DNA of 64,000 bases from Anaeramoeba flamelloides (Eukaryota; Metamonada; Anaeramoebidae): contig JANTQA010000008.1 of assembly GCA_027625915.1 (NCBI GenBank), positions 10,727,001 to 10,791,000 of the forward strand. The letters run 5' to 3'. Positions 12,797 through 24,655 of this stretch are shown piece after piece. A model generated the notes under the pieces. That model was given only the letters and a program-made list of their open reading frames with translations. It had not been told where the DNA came from and searched no databases. Made by a program: the position numbers and the translations under genes. Within the stretch, counting starts at the first letter, position 1. Each line of letters begins with the position of its first letter.

Positions 12797-12995
12797 TACA
12801 GCATGTTCCATTTTTAAGGCACAAACTTCAACAAAATTTAAGGCATAATAAAAATCTCAAATTAAGGCACAAAATTCAGATTCTAGTAAAATAAATTGCA
12901 AAAAACAAAATTCTAAATTTTATGCCTTAATTTGAGGCTTTTTTTAACCTTAAATTTCCTTGAAAGTTTGTACCTTAAAAGTGGAACTGACTATA
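12797..12995 (+). mobile_element. Palindromic ~200-bp MITE, copy A
   Basis: TA-bounded, with inverted repeats taking up most of the element. The left arm carries TTAAGGCACAAACTTCAAC and the right arm TTGAAAGTTTGTACCTTAA, flanking a core AGATTCTAGTAAAATAAA. It is collinear with copies at 16008, 47803, 60121, 61417 and 62786. The end sequence (CAG.. then AC/CTTTTAAGG) recalls pogo/Tigger-type elements, which also duplicate TA; that assignment is an inference. Confidence 0.85.
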
Positions 12996-13589
12996 AAACG
13001 TTTTGTAAAATATATTATTTAGATTTAAAAATCAAAAATAAAGCCCAAAAGAATCCAGATCTTTGGCTGAAAAATTAATTCGAAAAAATAAACTTTTTTT
13101 AAAAAATGATAACCCATAACTCTAAAGTCGATAAAGGGATTTTTTATCAAATTTAATTGAAAAAATGCTAACAAAATGTAATTTTACTTTTGGAATCATA
13201 GTAAATAATAGTCACTAAAACATTAAAAATTATGGTATCTAGAATGAAAAAAAAATACTTATCTTGTTTACCCTTTAACTTTTTGTAATAACTTTTCTTA
13301 ATTAATTTGGATTTGACTTCTTTTATCTTTTCTAGATTATTTTATAAATCTTTTTTTTTTAAAAATTATCAATTTCTAAAATTAGAATAGGGAACAAAAA
13401 GAGAATAGATTCATTGATATTTAATAATGAATGTAGTTCTAAAAGTTAGCTGATGATATTTGCTTTATATTTTTAGTCTTATTTGACTTTTAAAAAAAAT
13501 ATCAGTAAAATCTATTTATATGTTTAATATTTGATAAAAGAATCAGATACCCCCCCTTTTTTTTTTTTTTTTTTTTCTTCTTCCATTTT

Positions 13590-14418
13590 TACAGTCAAAC
13601 CTAAAACCCGTGAATTTACAAAAACCCGGTAATTCCATTTTTCTGATCGATTGAAAATATTAGTAAAATGTCAAAAATCTTCTCGCATTTTACAGACAAA
13701 TAATCCAATTAACCAGCAACTTATAACCATCCCAATTGATATATTGGTTAAATATTCCGAATCCATCATTTTTAACTTTTTGGTGAATTCAGAAATCAAA
13801 AAAATCCAAAATTTGTAAAATTAATTGAGAACATGACTGAAAAGGAAAAACCACCTTTGATTTTAAATTTTGAAATAAAAAACATTTTTATACTTTTGAA
13901 TTATTTGAAAGAATTTGAATTTGAGAGAGGTGTTTGATTATTGTAAAATTTCATGAAATTATGAAAACAATTTTGTACAAAAATAAATCCTATAAGGTTC
14001 TCAATATAAATTTAAAATTTTGAAAAAATTATTAAAATTAAGATATAAAGTAAATAAAACTCTTATTTCCAAAATTTAACAACAAAATAATTCTTATAAA
14101 GATGATTCCTAATAAATCTAGAATTTATCTAAAGCGAAAATTTAAAAATAAATTGGATTTTCAATTATCAGTCGTGTTCTCAATTAATTTTACAAATTTT
14201 GGATTTTTTTGATTTCTGAATTCACCAAAAAGTTAAAAATGATGGATTCGGAATATTTAACCAATATATCAATTAAGATGGTTATAAGTTGCTGGTTAAT
14301 TGGATTATTTGTCTGTAAAATGCGAGAAGATTTTTGACATTTTACAATATTTTCAATCGATCAGAAAAATGGAATTACCGGGTTTTTGTAAATTCACGGG
14401 TTTTAGATTTGACAGTTA
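13590..14418. mobile_element. Fold-back element with ~250-bp near-identical arms
   Basis: The arms 13590-13840 and 14168-14418 are inverted copies that differ at only about five positions. They are TA-bounded: the left end is CAGTCAAACCTAAAACCCGT and the right end, reverse-complemented, begins ACTGTCAAATCTAAAACCCG. The CAGTCAAACCT start is typical of pogo/Tigger-like termini. The 327-bp centre has no transposase. The high arm identity contrasts with the worn ends of most other elements here, so it is either young or kept uniform by gene conversion. Confidence 0.85.
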
Positions 14419-16007
14419 AACTACATATTAATATAAAAAAACCAAAAATCTGAACCAAAGAATTACCCCAAAAACACAATAATAATAAACTATAAAAAAA
14501 TAAAATATTTGATAATATTGAAAATTAAGTCCGCTCGTTTATCCTTCATTAGTTATATATTAGAAAAACCATGACTCTTTATTAAAATGTATAAACAAAA
14601 ATATAGAAATTAGAAAAGTGTCGTAAGTTTCACGGAGTGTGGATAAATAAACATAAGTTTCAAAGTATTTTTAAATTTTCTATTTATTTATACAATCAAA
14701 AAAAAAAAAAACTTAACTACACTCTTTCAAAATTTAAAAGAATAAAGTAAAAACTTTAATTTAATTCAATTCTTTCAAACTTTGGAGAAAAGAACAGAAT
14801 TTTTATTTAATTCGTGTTTTTTTTTTTTTCAAAATCGATCACCTTTCTAAATAAACATAAATCCCAAGAATAATTACAGCAGCTTTTTAATATGAGAAAA
14901 AAGAAAATATATCCCTTTTCCAATCAAAAAAAAAAATAAGAATAAAACAGAACAGAGATTATACAGCATTTAAAAGAATTTCATTAAATTAATATTTTTA
15001 TTCTACTCTTTGGCATTTTATAAAAGCTAACAACTGCGAAATGAAATTAATTTCATATCTTTGATATAATAACAAAAATCATTTTTTTTTATTTTTGAAA
15101 AAATTTTTGATATTTAATTGGAAAAACATTTAACAAGGAAATAAATAGCAAAAGAAACATTACAAAAAAACTGAAAAAGAATTGGTGAATCTTCATGAAT
15201 AATAATAATAAAAAAAAACCCTATATTTGTGAACAAAAAAGAGAAAAATCAGAAAATTAACAATACACCTTTAAATACCCATGGGTTAGAAGAAATTATG
15301 AGAACCACACAAAATCGTTACTATATATTAGTCTTAAAACACACATACTCGAAAAAATGAATCCAACTTAAAACCGTAAAATAGAAGTAGGAATTATAAT
15401 ATATCTAACAACAACCATCAAATTATTTTTCATAAAAAGATAAAATGAAAAAACAAAATCAGATTCAGAGACTTCAAAAGGGGATAGCAATAGTACTAGA
15501 AGCAACAAATAAGAAATATTCCAGAACTATTGAGTCTCAAAAACAAAACAAAATGATCAATATATCAAACTGAAAAGAAAAATCCATTCAAATAGAAACA
15601 TCAAACACTTTAAAATTCCGAGTATTAAAATTTTCCAGCTAGAAAAATAATTTATAGTTTTTTCACTTTCTTTTAAAATGTTTTAATAAATAAAAAAAAG
15701 AATACTTGTTGATTTTTTATTTTATTGTTTTTTTTTTTTTCTCTGAATTATCCTAAAAACAATTATAAAAAATATTTCCATTGATTGTTTAGAAAGTTAT
15801 CAAATTTTCCATGAAAAATTCAATATTTGTTATTAAAAATAAAATCAAAAACAAATAGATAATTCTTTTTTTGATTTTGAAGAGATACAAAAAAAAAAAA
15901 ATAATCAAAAATTATTAATCATAATATTAATTTTCAATAGATTTATACTTTTTTTTGATATGAAAATATTTTTTGTCATATTAAAACATTCTTGGGTTTC
16001 AAAAATA

Positions 16008-16207
16008 TACAGTCAGTTCTACATTTTATACACAAAGTTTCAACGAAATTTAAGGAACAGAAAAATCTCCAACAAAGTTACATTTTTTGGAATTTTTTAT
16101 ACAAATCAAATTATTTTACAAGAAACCAAATTTGTTTCTTAATTTGAGATTTTTTTGTGCATTAAATTTCCTTGAAGGGTTGTGTCTTAAAAGTGGAACT
16201 GACTGTA
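16008..16207 (-). mobile_element. Palindromic ~200-bp MITE, copy B
   Basis: TA-bounded, with ends CAGTCAGTTCTAC and GTGGAACTGACTG. Its core, read on the minus strand, gives TTCTTGTAAAATAATTTG, the degenerate equivalent of the family core, so it is inserted in the opposite orientation to copy A. The short open frame at 15960-16142 overlaps it and is not a gene. Confidence 0.75.
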
Positions 16208-16286
16208 ACTTAGTTATTATCAAAGAAACAAAAAATCTTTTTTCCAAACATAAACCTTAACAAAGAAAACTAAAAAAATTCTTATA

Positions 16287-16775
16287 TAGTCATGAAAAAA
16301 ATACAGGTCATGAAAACGATCCCTGACAAGATTTTTAATTGTGAGTACAGTAAAATTTTTGTCTTATTTCAATGAAATCCTTTTTATAAATATCTAAATT
16401 TTTTATGAAACAAGTAAAAAACCCACTTGAGATCCATTAAAGTAGGGTGTCTCTAGAATACTCATTTAATTGTTTGATAACCAAAAGTAGATCTACTTTT
16501 TTTGAAAAAAACAATCCAGTTTTATAAGATTGTTGTAGAGTTTGGAAAATGGTAATTTTTTATTCTTGTTTTTGATTGATTGAATGGTGTTTAGAACAAG
16601 TGTGATTTAATTAATCATCATTCTAATAAGTGGGGGAGATATTATAATAAAAAGTTTGATTCTTAAAAAAAGGATTGGATCTTGATTAAAAGAAATTAAA
16701 CCACAATTTTCCTAATATTCACAATTAAAAATCTTAACATTTTTTTCAAGTCCTGGTATTTTTTTCCCTGCTATA
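16287..16775 (+). mobile_element. MITE with ~55-bp inverted repeats
   Basis: The left end (GTCATGAAAAAAATACAGG, with TTTTTAATTGTGA further in) matches the reverse complement of the right end (AGCAGGGAAAAAAATACCAG, with TTTTTAATTGTGAAT further in). TA occurs at both borders. Internal blocks TTAAAGTAGGGTGTCT and AGATCTACTTTTTTTGA recur at 3222-3680 and, inverted, at 28692-29807. No coding capacity. Confidence 0.7.
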
Positions 16776-17106
16776 ATTCTATAATCCGAAATTTTCAATT
16801 TTTTTCTTAGGGAATATGCAGTTCCATAAAAAATCTTCGATATCTTCATCTTTTACTGAATTAGGGTATTTTTTTTTCATTTCATAAAATGGTTTTTGAA
16901 AAACCCAGTCAAAAGGAAAAAACTTTGGAAAAAAATAAAATGAATAATTTCTTGTTTGACAAAACAAATCCTTTATTCCTTAAAAAAGTTTATTAACAGC
17001 AAAGCCAATGATATTTATCTTGAATTGGCCTTAATAATCTTTTTTAGGAGAATATCCACAGTTATGAAAATTACCATTCAAAAATACATTTTTTTATAAT
17101 TTGCAA

Positions 17107-20085
17107 ATGGATCTTGAAAACAGCTCAAACAAAAATAACAAACAATCAAAAAATACAGACAAAATAAAACCCAAGAGCACACAAACAAAAAATCCCTTTT
17201 CTCATCTATTTTCTCCAAATACAAAAAAAGAAAACCTTCAAACAAATATAGGGACAATCAATGAAGAAGAAGAAAAAAAAAAAATAAACGAAAATGGAAT
17301 AGAAATCCCAAAATCAATTGACAAAGAACTTCTTGGAGTTTTAGAAGATCTCTATTATCACCAAAGGGATCTCGAATTTTTACAACTAAACACCCCTTAC
17401 CGAGAATTTAGTGAATTGGAAATACGATGCTTAATTGAAGTGATCAATACAAACAAAACAATAATGGCAATAGAATTTCCACATTTAAACGTTTCGCTGG
17501 AGTGCATGGACTTGCTCTTAAAAGCGATACAACAAAACACACAGCTGAAAGAATTGATCTTCCACTCTATTAGGAATTTTCCGATAAATTTCTTTTTAGA
17601 TCTGATTTCCAAAAACAATAATTTAGAATCGTTAACAATCAAAGACATGATTCTCACAACAGAAAGCATTATTCAATTCTTTCAAGTTTTAACAAAAAAC
17701 AAAACAATTCAAAAAGCCAAACTTCTGGGACCAGCATTTTTGACCATTTCAAAAATCAGAAAAACCAAAACACTGTTTCAAGATTTGTTCAATCAAAATA
17801 GCACTTTAATTAAATTTGACTTTAATATTTCGCACCTTAATACACACCAGGTTGAAGATTACTTAATCGGCTTGTCTTCAAAAATACACTCTATTGAGGA
17901 AATTTTATTTCCTCATAATTTTTTTTTAGAGTTGGGAGATAAAAAACTTGAATACATTTCAGATATTCTCAATCAAAATTTGCCCGGTCTAAAAAAATTC
18001 CACCTTTACAATATTTATAGAGTGAATAAAAAACTTAAAGGAAAGACAATTTTGAACTTTTATAAATGTTTAAGCACAAACACCCATTTGGAATATATTT
18101 TATTAAAAGGAATTTTACCGAACAATGAGCAAGCAAGGAAATATTTTCAAAAATTTTTACAATATAATTTCAATTTAAAAACAATTCATGTTAACGGCTT
18201 TACACCAAAAATTCAACAAGCTGTGAATTTGGGATTAATTAATCGACAGAAACAAGAAAACTACACTTGGGGCAACGAGAACAACGAGAACAACGAGAAC
18301 AACGAGAACAACGAGAACAACGAGAACAACGAGAACAACGAGAGCAATTACATGGATAAGCAAAAACCAAAGGGTATAAATTACTCAATTTATGAACATA
18401 AGATAGCAGATAAAGAAAGTACAAAGATGTTGAAAGAATTAATTGAAACACCCAACATACTCAAATCGTTTTCATATAGCGCACCAGAGTATACACAAGA
18501 AGAAAATTTACCGCTATTATTAACATTTTTGAATAAGAATACAGGGATGGAGAAATTAAAATTATCTCATTTGATAATTGGTGAAGAACTTGTAGTGATG
18601 CTTTCAAATGTAATCAAGAAACACACCACAATAAAAATATTGAACTTGGAAAAATGTCATTTTTGTTCAACATCATTTAGTCCGGTCTTTTCAGCGATAA
18701 GCGAAAACAAAAACCTCTCAGAAGTAAATCTCATAGGGATCGATTTTCGGGCAAGCATATACAAAAATTTCAAATGCTTTTTACATTTAGATGCTTTAAA
18801 AATCAGCGGAGACTTTGGTGGCGACAAAGGTGTGGATTCTTTTATTAAAACCTTTACAAATCAAAACTCACATTTAAGAAAATTGCAATACCATGGCAAT
18901 AATGTCACAGAACATGGGGAGATCAAGCTATCCAAATGGGCTTCTAATTATAATTCTCTCACTCATTTTCATTTATTTTTAGAATACCTTGATGAATCTT
19001 TAATTAATTACATCATAGAGATAATCAAGCCAAATAAAAATCTGAAACATATATCATTTCTTCCAAAATCATTCTTCCGGCTCAGTACTCAAAGCAGGAA
19101 TCAGGAAAAAATGCTCGTGATCGAAAATTATAAACATTTGATACAATTATATAAAAACACACCATTTATACGATTGAGGGGCTTACAGCCTATGATTTAT
19201 AATTCAAATTTAAGTATCAAAAAGCACATAAAATTATCTTGGCATCATTTAAGAAATGTAAATAGCAATGAGATTAATAAATTTACAGAAAAAAATAAAA
19301 GAATTATTTGCAAACAATTATTGGATTTTTGGAAAAATGAATCATTCACCGATTGCGAAATTAGCGGTATTAAATGCCATAAATTCTGGATCGAGATCAG
19401 AACCGGCCAGAAATTCCAATTCATTCAAAACACTTTGAAAAAAGTTGCCGATATGGAACAAACATATGCCTTTTTAAGCTGGGTTTATTTTGGGTATGTA
19501 CAAAAGCATCGAAAATCCTTTCTTCAGATTTGCAACCAGTTAAAAATTAATGAACCGTTCCAATTCACAATAGAACGCCAATTCAAGCAATTGTTTTTAG
19601 ATGGCATTTCTAAAAAATTTAAAATAATCGTCCCAATTAATAATCAATCCAAGAATAAAAAGAAGGATCTCCAAACCACCAACGAACAAGATGAAGATAT
19701 AGATGGAGGCAATGATGAAAACAAGAATGAACAAATAAAGCATTCAAATAAAATTATTAAAGTTCACAAATTTATTTTACTTTTAAGAAGTGGATTGTTT
19801 CGAAAGCTTTTTAAGAGTGTGACAGATATTGGAAATCAAATAACAGACTATACAAAAAAATCATATACCTCGTTACAAATATTTTATAAATATTTGTATT
19901 ATAACGAAATTTTTATAGACTTCCAATTATTAAACAACAAAGTAACTACAATCATTGAAGACTTATACGAGCTCTTCAATTATCATTTAATTGACCACAA
20001 TACAGGATACATTCAAAAATTGGAAGATATTGAAACACAATACAAAAAATGGCAATATTTGAATTCAACCCAGAAAGAGTTTTAA
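17107..20085 (+). CDS. LRR repeat protein with C-terminal BTB-like modules
   Basis: A single exon encodes 992 residues from the ATG at 17107 to TAA. Residues 1-65 are polar and probably disordered. About 75-370 and 425-665 hold ribonuclease-inhibitor-like leucine-rich repeats with spaced units such as NKNTGMEKLKLSHL and KHTTIKILNLEKC. Between them, residues about 390-413 are a Glu-Asn-Asn tract encoded by a 9-bp minisatellite. After the LRRs come two BTB/POZ-like segments: one near 739-810 (SFTDCEI..IKCHKFWIEIR, then YAFLSWVYFGYV) and one near 836-960 (KFKIIVPIN, an acidic insert, VHKFILLLRSGLFRKLF, then SLQIFYKYLYYNE). BTB modules usually mediate dimerisation or cullin-3 binding and LRRs bind protein partners, so a scaffold or ubiquitin-ligase adaptor is likely by inference. 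No membrane segment or enzyme motif is seen. Domain assignment is from pattern only. Confidence 0.85.
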   Translation: MDLENSSNKNNKQSKNTDKIKPKSTQTKNPFSHLFSPNTKKENLQTNIGTINEEEEKKKINENGIEIPKSIDKELLGVLEDLYYHQRDLEFLQLNTPYREFSELEIRCLIEVINTNKTIMAIEFPHLNVSLECMDLLLKAIQQNTQLKELIFHSIRNFPINFFLDLISKNNNLESLTIKDMILTTESIIQFFQVLTKNKTIQKAKLLGPAFLTISKIRKTKTLFQDLFNQNSTLIKFDFNISHLNTHQVEDYLIGLSSKIHSIEEILFPHNFFLELGDKKLEYISDILNQNLPGLKKFHLYNIYRVNKKLKGKTILNFYKCLSTNTHLEYILLKGILPNNEQARKYFQKFLQYNFNLKTIHVNGFTPKIQQAVNLGLINRQKQENYTWGNENNENNENNENNENNENNENNESNYMDKQKPKGINYSIYEHKIADKESTKMLKELIETPNILKSFSYSAPEYTQEENLPLLLTFLNKNTGMEKLKLSHLIIGEELVVMLSNVIKKHTTIKILNLEKCHFCSTSFSPVFSAISENKNLSEVNLIGIDFRASIYKNFKCFLHLDALKISGDFGGDKGVDSFIKTFTNQNSHLRKLQYHGNNVTEHGEIKLSKWASNYNSLTHFHLFLEYLDESLINYIIEIIKPNKNLKHISFLPKSFFRLSTQSRNQEKMLVIENYKHLIQLYKNTPFIRLRGLQPMIYNSNLSIKKHIKLSWHHLRNVNSNEINKFTEKNKRIICKQLLDFWKNESFTDCEISGIKCHKFWIEIRTGQKFQFIQNTLKKVADMEQTYAFLSWVYFGYVQKHRKSFLQICNQLKINEPFQFTIERQFKQLFLDGISKKFKIIVPINNQSKNKKKDLQTTNEQDEDIDGGNDENKNEQIKHSNKIIKVHKFILLLRSGLFRKLFKSVTDIGNQITDYTKKSYTSLQIFYKYLYYNEIFIDFQLLNNKVTTIIEDLYELFNYHLIDHNTGYIQKLEDIETQYKKWQYLNSTQKEF
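18274..18345 (+). repeat. In-frame 9-bp coding minisatellite (AACGAGAAC)n
   Basis: About eight nearly perfect copies of the 9-mer AACGAGAAC encode (Asn-Glu-Asn)n inside the LRR/BTB gene; the last unit has drifted to AACGAGAGC. The near absence of synonymous drift points to recent slippage. The minus-strand Arg-Cys-Ser open frame over it is a shadow. Confidence 0.95.
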
Positions 20086-21137
20086 TAAGAGACTTGACAA
20101 CTGCCAAAAATTACAAACACCAAAAGATTTATTTATTGAGAGAAAGGAGTAATTAAAGAAAATTTATGAAAATAAAAATAAAAGTGAAGAAGAAAAATAA
20201 TTTAAATATTTTTATAAAAAATACTAATGCCTTTATTATTTTTTATACTTTTTACCCTTTACAAATTTATCTTTTTAAGTTTTTGGGTTCCCTTGTTTTT
20301 TTGGGTTTCTTGGGTTCATTTGGTTCATTTGGTTCCTCCTCCTCTTTTATTTATTTTTTTTTTGAGTTGTTTGGGAAAGGCAAAAGGAATAAAAAATCAT
20401 GATAAAAATCAGTTTACTTGATCATGACTAACCTAACTAAACTTGTTCAGGATCAGATCTAAATCGAATTGAGCTGGACTTATGCAACTGGAGATGTCTG
20501 AATCCAACAAATGCAAAGAAAATTTCAAAACCAAATCTTATTCTTAAAAAGTCAGAACTGTATAGATTCAGCCCATCTATAAAGTTATAAATTATAATTT
20601 AAGAAAGTAACCCTATTTCAGTTGATCTATAGTTGTTCAAATATTTAGATCTCTTTATTAAAACAAATTATGGTGGTTATCCAAAAAAAATTGTAATAAA
20701 AGGAAACAACCACCAACACATTCAACACCGAGGTGCATAGTATAAAAAAAAAACTTTTCATTGAAGTTTTTACTTTTTTTTTCTATTATTTTTACACTCT
20801 TTTATTTACAGAAAACTAAATTGGGTTTAAAATACTTCTAATGACTGTAATTAAAAGGTTCTTTTGATTACTCTTTGAATTAGGAGTCACAAATTTAGTC
20901 ACTTCAAAACTCTCTCTTTAACAGATTAAGAGCTCTTGGGCACTTAACCCTTTCCAATAAATCCTAATCTCTTTTATTTCACTTTTTCTTTTATTTCTCT
21001 TTTTCTTGTATGTCTTTGTTTAGAAATGATTTTTTTTTTCCATATTTTCATTTTTTTTAAGAAAAGATATCCTATGAGTTATAATCTTGCCTAAATTATA
21101 GCTAGGATAAAAAACTTTAAATACAATTTTAGAGTTT

Positions 21138-21345
21138 CAGGGATCAATATTGAGTGCCTTCAAGTGCCTACGTTTTTTTTTAATTTTTGAAATAAAAAGA
21201 AAATTTATCAAATTTTCTTTTCATTTCAAAAAATAAAAAAAACCTAATGATGATTTTCTTGAGGTTTTCCATAATTTAAAGGAATTGAACGAGATCAAAG
21301 ATTTTACTCTATTTCTTTGAACCCTGAAATGGCTAGGAACAATCT
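21138..21345 (+). repeat. Double stem-loop repeat family, copy 1
   Basis: A GAGTGCCTTCAAGTGCCTA prefix is followed by a first hairpin (poly-T, AATTTTTGAAATAAAAAG, loop, mirror image, poly-A, ACCTAA) and a second, decayed hairpin (GAGGTTTTCCATAATTTAAA and its mirror near TTTCTTTGAACCCTGAAA). The same order of two hairpins plus AGCACTT-like motifs is found at 27105-27345; 54985-55385 keeps the first hairpin and the motifs. Confidence 0.65.
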
Positions 21346-22059
21346 GTAAACTTTAGTTAGGTTTTCCAGGAACAAAAAGAAACTAGTAAGTTCTCTCGGA
21401 TAATACTCGGTTCTTGAAAAATCAAGAAAACCTAGGGCACCCATGTTATGTTTTCCGAGATTCAAAAGAATCAAATAGAGTCAAAATATATGGATTTTCC
21501 TGGATTATTTTTGAATCTTCGAAAGTATGTAATCGGAATATTCAACATTTGTATCTCTTTTTATCTATTTATGTTTTATTCGACGAATAGAGAATTTTTA
21601 AAGTTCTTCCTGTTTTGAATAAAAATTAATATCTCTGCATTGAAATCAACTTAAATTTATTCATTAGAAGATATTCAATTTTTTTTACTGAGTAAAAACA
21701 TCTTATATATCATATATAAAGTTTTTTAAAAAATACGTGCCCATCCGATAACAATAAACACAATAACCTCAAAAATTTGAAGTTCTGGAATTTTGATTAT
21801 CTTTTGAAAAAAAAATTATGAATAAGACTGGAATTTTAATTAAAGGAATAGTTTTATCTAACTTAAAATGTTGAAATTTTTTTTAGATATTTGTATAGAA
21901 TGAGATAAATTTTATCTATTTTTTCAAACAATTATTTGAATTTATAAGCAAATGAATAGAGAAAACAAAATGTCTCTAGATTTAAAGCAGATGAATTTTA
22001 AAAGAGACTTTTCAAGTTAAAACATTTATTTATTTTTTATAAATTTTCCCATAAGTAAC

Positions 22060-22101
22060 CAATCTCGATTAAATTTTTTTACCCAAATTTAATCGAGATT
22101 G
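22060..22101. repeat. Perfect 17-bp hairpin
   Basis: CAATCTCGATTAAATTT is followed by an 8-nt loop and then by its exact reverse complement. It lies in a gene-free region far from both neighbouring stop codons. It could be a decayed palindromic element or an RNA terminator-like structure; there is no flanking evidence for either. Confidence 0.8.
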
Positions 22102-24655
22102 AGTATATTTTTTTGCCAATTGCTTAGATTAAAAATACCCTTTTTATTTTTAATATTAAACATATTTTTTGATAAGGAATCCTTATCTAGAAATTGTTCA
22201 AAAAAATAAAAAAAATATAATCTAGTCACTTGAAAAAAAATTAAATTTGGAGATATTTATTTACTTTTTTTAAGTGATTATTTTTTGAGATATAAAATTA
22301 TTCCCTTCCACTTTGTATTTTCAGACTATATTCATTTAATACTTTGTAATTATTTGATAAAAACTAATGATCGATGAATATTCCCCAACGCTAAATATTC
22401 TAGCGATCTCAAAAAAAAAAATATAATAATAATTATGTTTTTTCAAAATTCTATTCTGGGTAAAAGAAAATTTCAGAATTTATAGGTATTTCTTATATAA
22501 AATTTTATTCCATAATATCAAGCTTTTAAAAATATATTCGTTTTATTTGATAATTATCTTTTAATATTTATAAACAATTTTATGTTAATAAATTAAATTC
22601 TTATTTTTACCCTACATGAAATGTTTGAGTAAATTATTTATTATTAATAAAATAATAAACCAAATTTTGTTTTTATCTTTTAAATAGTGTCATAATTATT
22701 TCTAGATAATTCTTTTGAATTTTAATAAATGCAAATATATCTTTATTTTGGAAGCATTAAACTAGGATTTATTTAAGCATTTACAATATTTACTGGTCTT
22801 TAACTCAACCAATTTAACAAATTCTATCAGAACAATAAAATCAAAAAAAAAAAACTATTTCTATTATCTTTCAAATCTTTAAAATTCAGTATTTTGTTCA
22901 TTATAAAAAAAATACTTTGGGCTTATAATAATTATTCATTTTGAAGTACAAGATTTATTATGAATTTTTATTCAAATCCTAATAAGTTTTTATAAAATGT
23001 TTAATTATTGTGAATTGTGTGATTCTATTTCATAAGATTTAAATTACAAATCATGATATTGATAAACATACTTGTGTTAAAAATAGATTAGAATTTCAAT
23101 ACTTTGCAACTTTTCAAATTAATTTTAATTTATTTTAGATTTTGAAAAATAAAAATTTGATCATACAAAGATCTTCAAAACAATTAATTTTGAAAAATAA
23201 ATTAAAAGAAACAAATTAAACCAGTGATCAGATCATAAGATATTTTTCTTGTTGTTTTATACCTGGTTGATGGGTTGGTTAAACATTTACATCAACAATA
23301 CATTACATTTTTGGAATAATACTTTGAATCCCAACTTATTTTTATATTTATTTTACTAACAAGAAAAATACCCAGGATAATAGAAATCATTACGTTCATT
23401 ATAAATTTTTAATTCTCTTCAATTAAAACAATCGTTTGACAAAATAATTTTTAACAATAGCAGTTTAAATTCAAAATATTTCACAAAAAGGTTTGTTATA
23501 AAATTAACGATATTCAGATTGTTTGATATTTCTTTCTTTTTTTTTTTTTTTTAATCAATCATTTATTGTTCCTTTTTAATTTTTTCGAATAAGTTCAATT
23601 AAAATAAGAGTCTAATACCAGAAGTCAACAATTTCACTTTTTTTTTTAATTTACAAGTGGATCTTGAAAATTTACTTGTTTATTTGATTGTTACGCGTTG
23701 ATTTTAAGTATATAAAGAGCTTTGTTTATAACAATTTGTTAGATTTTTTTTGATTTTAAAATAAAATGCCATAATAAAATGTTGAGATAAGAATAAAAGT
23801 TAAACCATTTAACAATCCATAAATTAGATTAAACAAATCGACTTAACATTCTATTGTGTCATTTAATTTAACTTTGAAATTAAAATTAATAAATTGTTTT
23901 TTCACCAATTACTTTAAATACTAAAAATCAACAAGACACATCCAAAGAAAAAAAAACAATATTGTTTTCTAATCTTCTTTCAAATTAATAAAAAAGTGAA
24001 AATTTTGACTTTATTTTAACTACACCCTTAAATTTCTGAAAAGTGATTTTAAACTTTAAATCATTGATTTCACAATTATTCTCTAAAGGAAATAATTTTA
24101 GACTATTTTGATTTAAAATTAATTCGTTGGTGTTTAATTTTGTTGATTTTATTTTGAAATATTTATCAGGTTATTTTTAGAGAAAATGTATACCCCGAAA
24201 AAGTGATCAATAATTTCTATTATTTCTTTAGGTTCATATATAAAACATAAAGTGCAAAATTTATTTGAATTTTCATTTATTTTCTGAATGATAATATCTA
24301 ATAAAACAATTGGCAAATGATCTAAAATGTTCCAAGTGTTGAATAAATCCTCCATTTTTTAAAAAGTTCATTCTCATTTAAAAAATTAATATAAATATAA
24401 AAAATAATCTGGTAATGTTTTACATGTTTTTTTTTTATTTTTGGAATAGGTATAAAAACATTCTTTTATACATTCAAAAAAAAAGGGTGGTATATAATTT
24501 TTTAAAAAATAATCATAACAAAAAATGAAAATAATTATGTTGATAATTGTGATAAAATCTTCTGAAAAATAAAAAATTAAGGATATATTTTTAAAAATAA
24601 TCTTTTAGAATTTATAAAAAATAATTTGGTAAGTTTAATAAGTAACATTAAAGGA

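Larger units (their letters stand above)
11124..17106. other. Non-coding spacer rich in miniature elements
   Basis: No gene is seen. The spacer between the divergent eS8 and LRR/BTB genes carries a Tc1-like MITE (11457-11938), two palindromic MITEs (12797-12995, 16008-16207), a long fold-back element (13590-14418) and a further MITE (16287-16775). The rest is A/T-rich with mononucleotide runs. The region 14430-15960 holds nothing I can identify. Confidence 0.7.
20086..24655. other. Non-coding spacer between LRR/BTB-like and ORP genes
   Basis: The two genes converge, so this spacer should hold both 3' ends. It contains a GGTTCATTT-type short tandem near 20315-20335, a roughly 150-bp unassigned segment of higher G+C (20435-20590), a copy of the double stem-loop repeat (21138-21345) and a perfect 17-bp hairpin (22060-22101). 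From 22110 to 24650 I see only A/T-rich sequence without recognisable structure. Confidence 0.65.
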
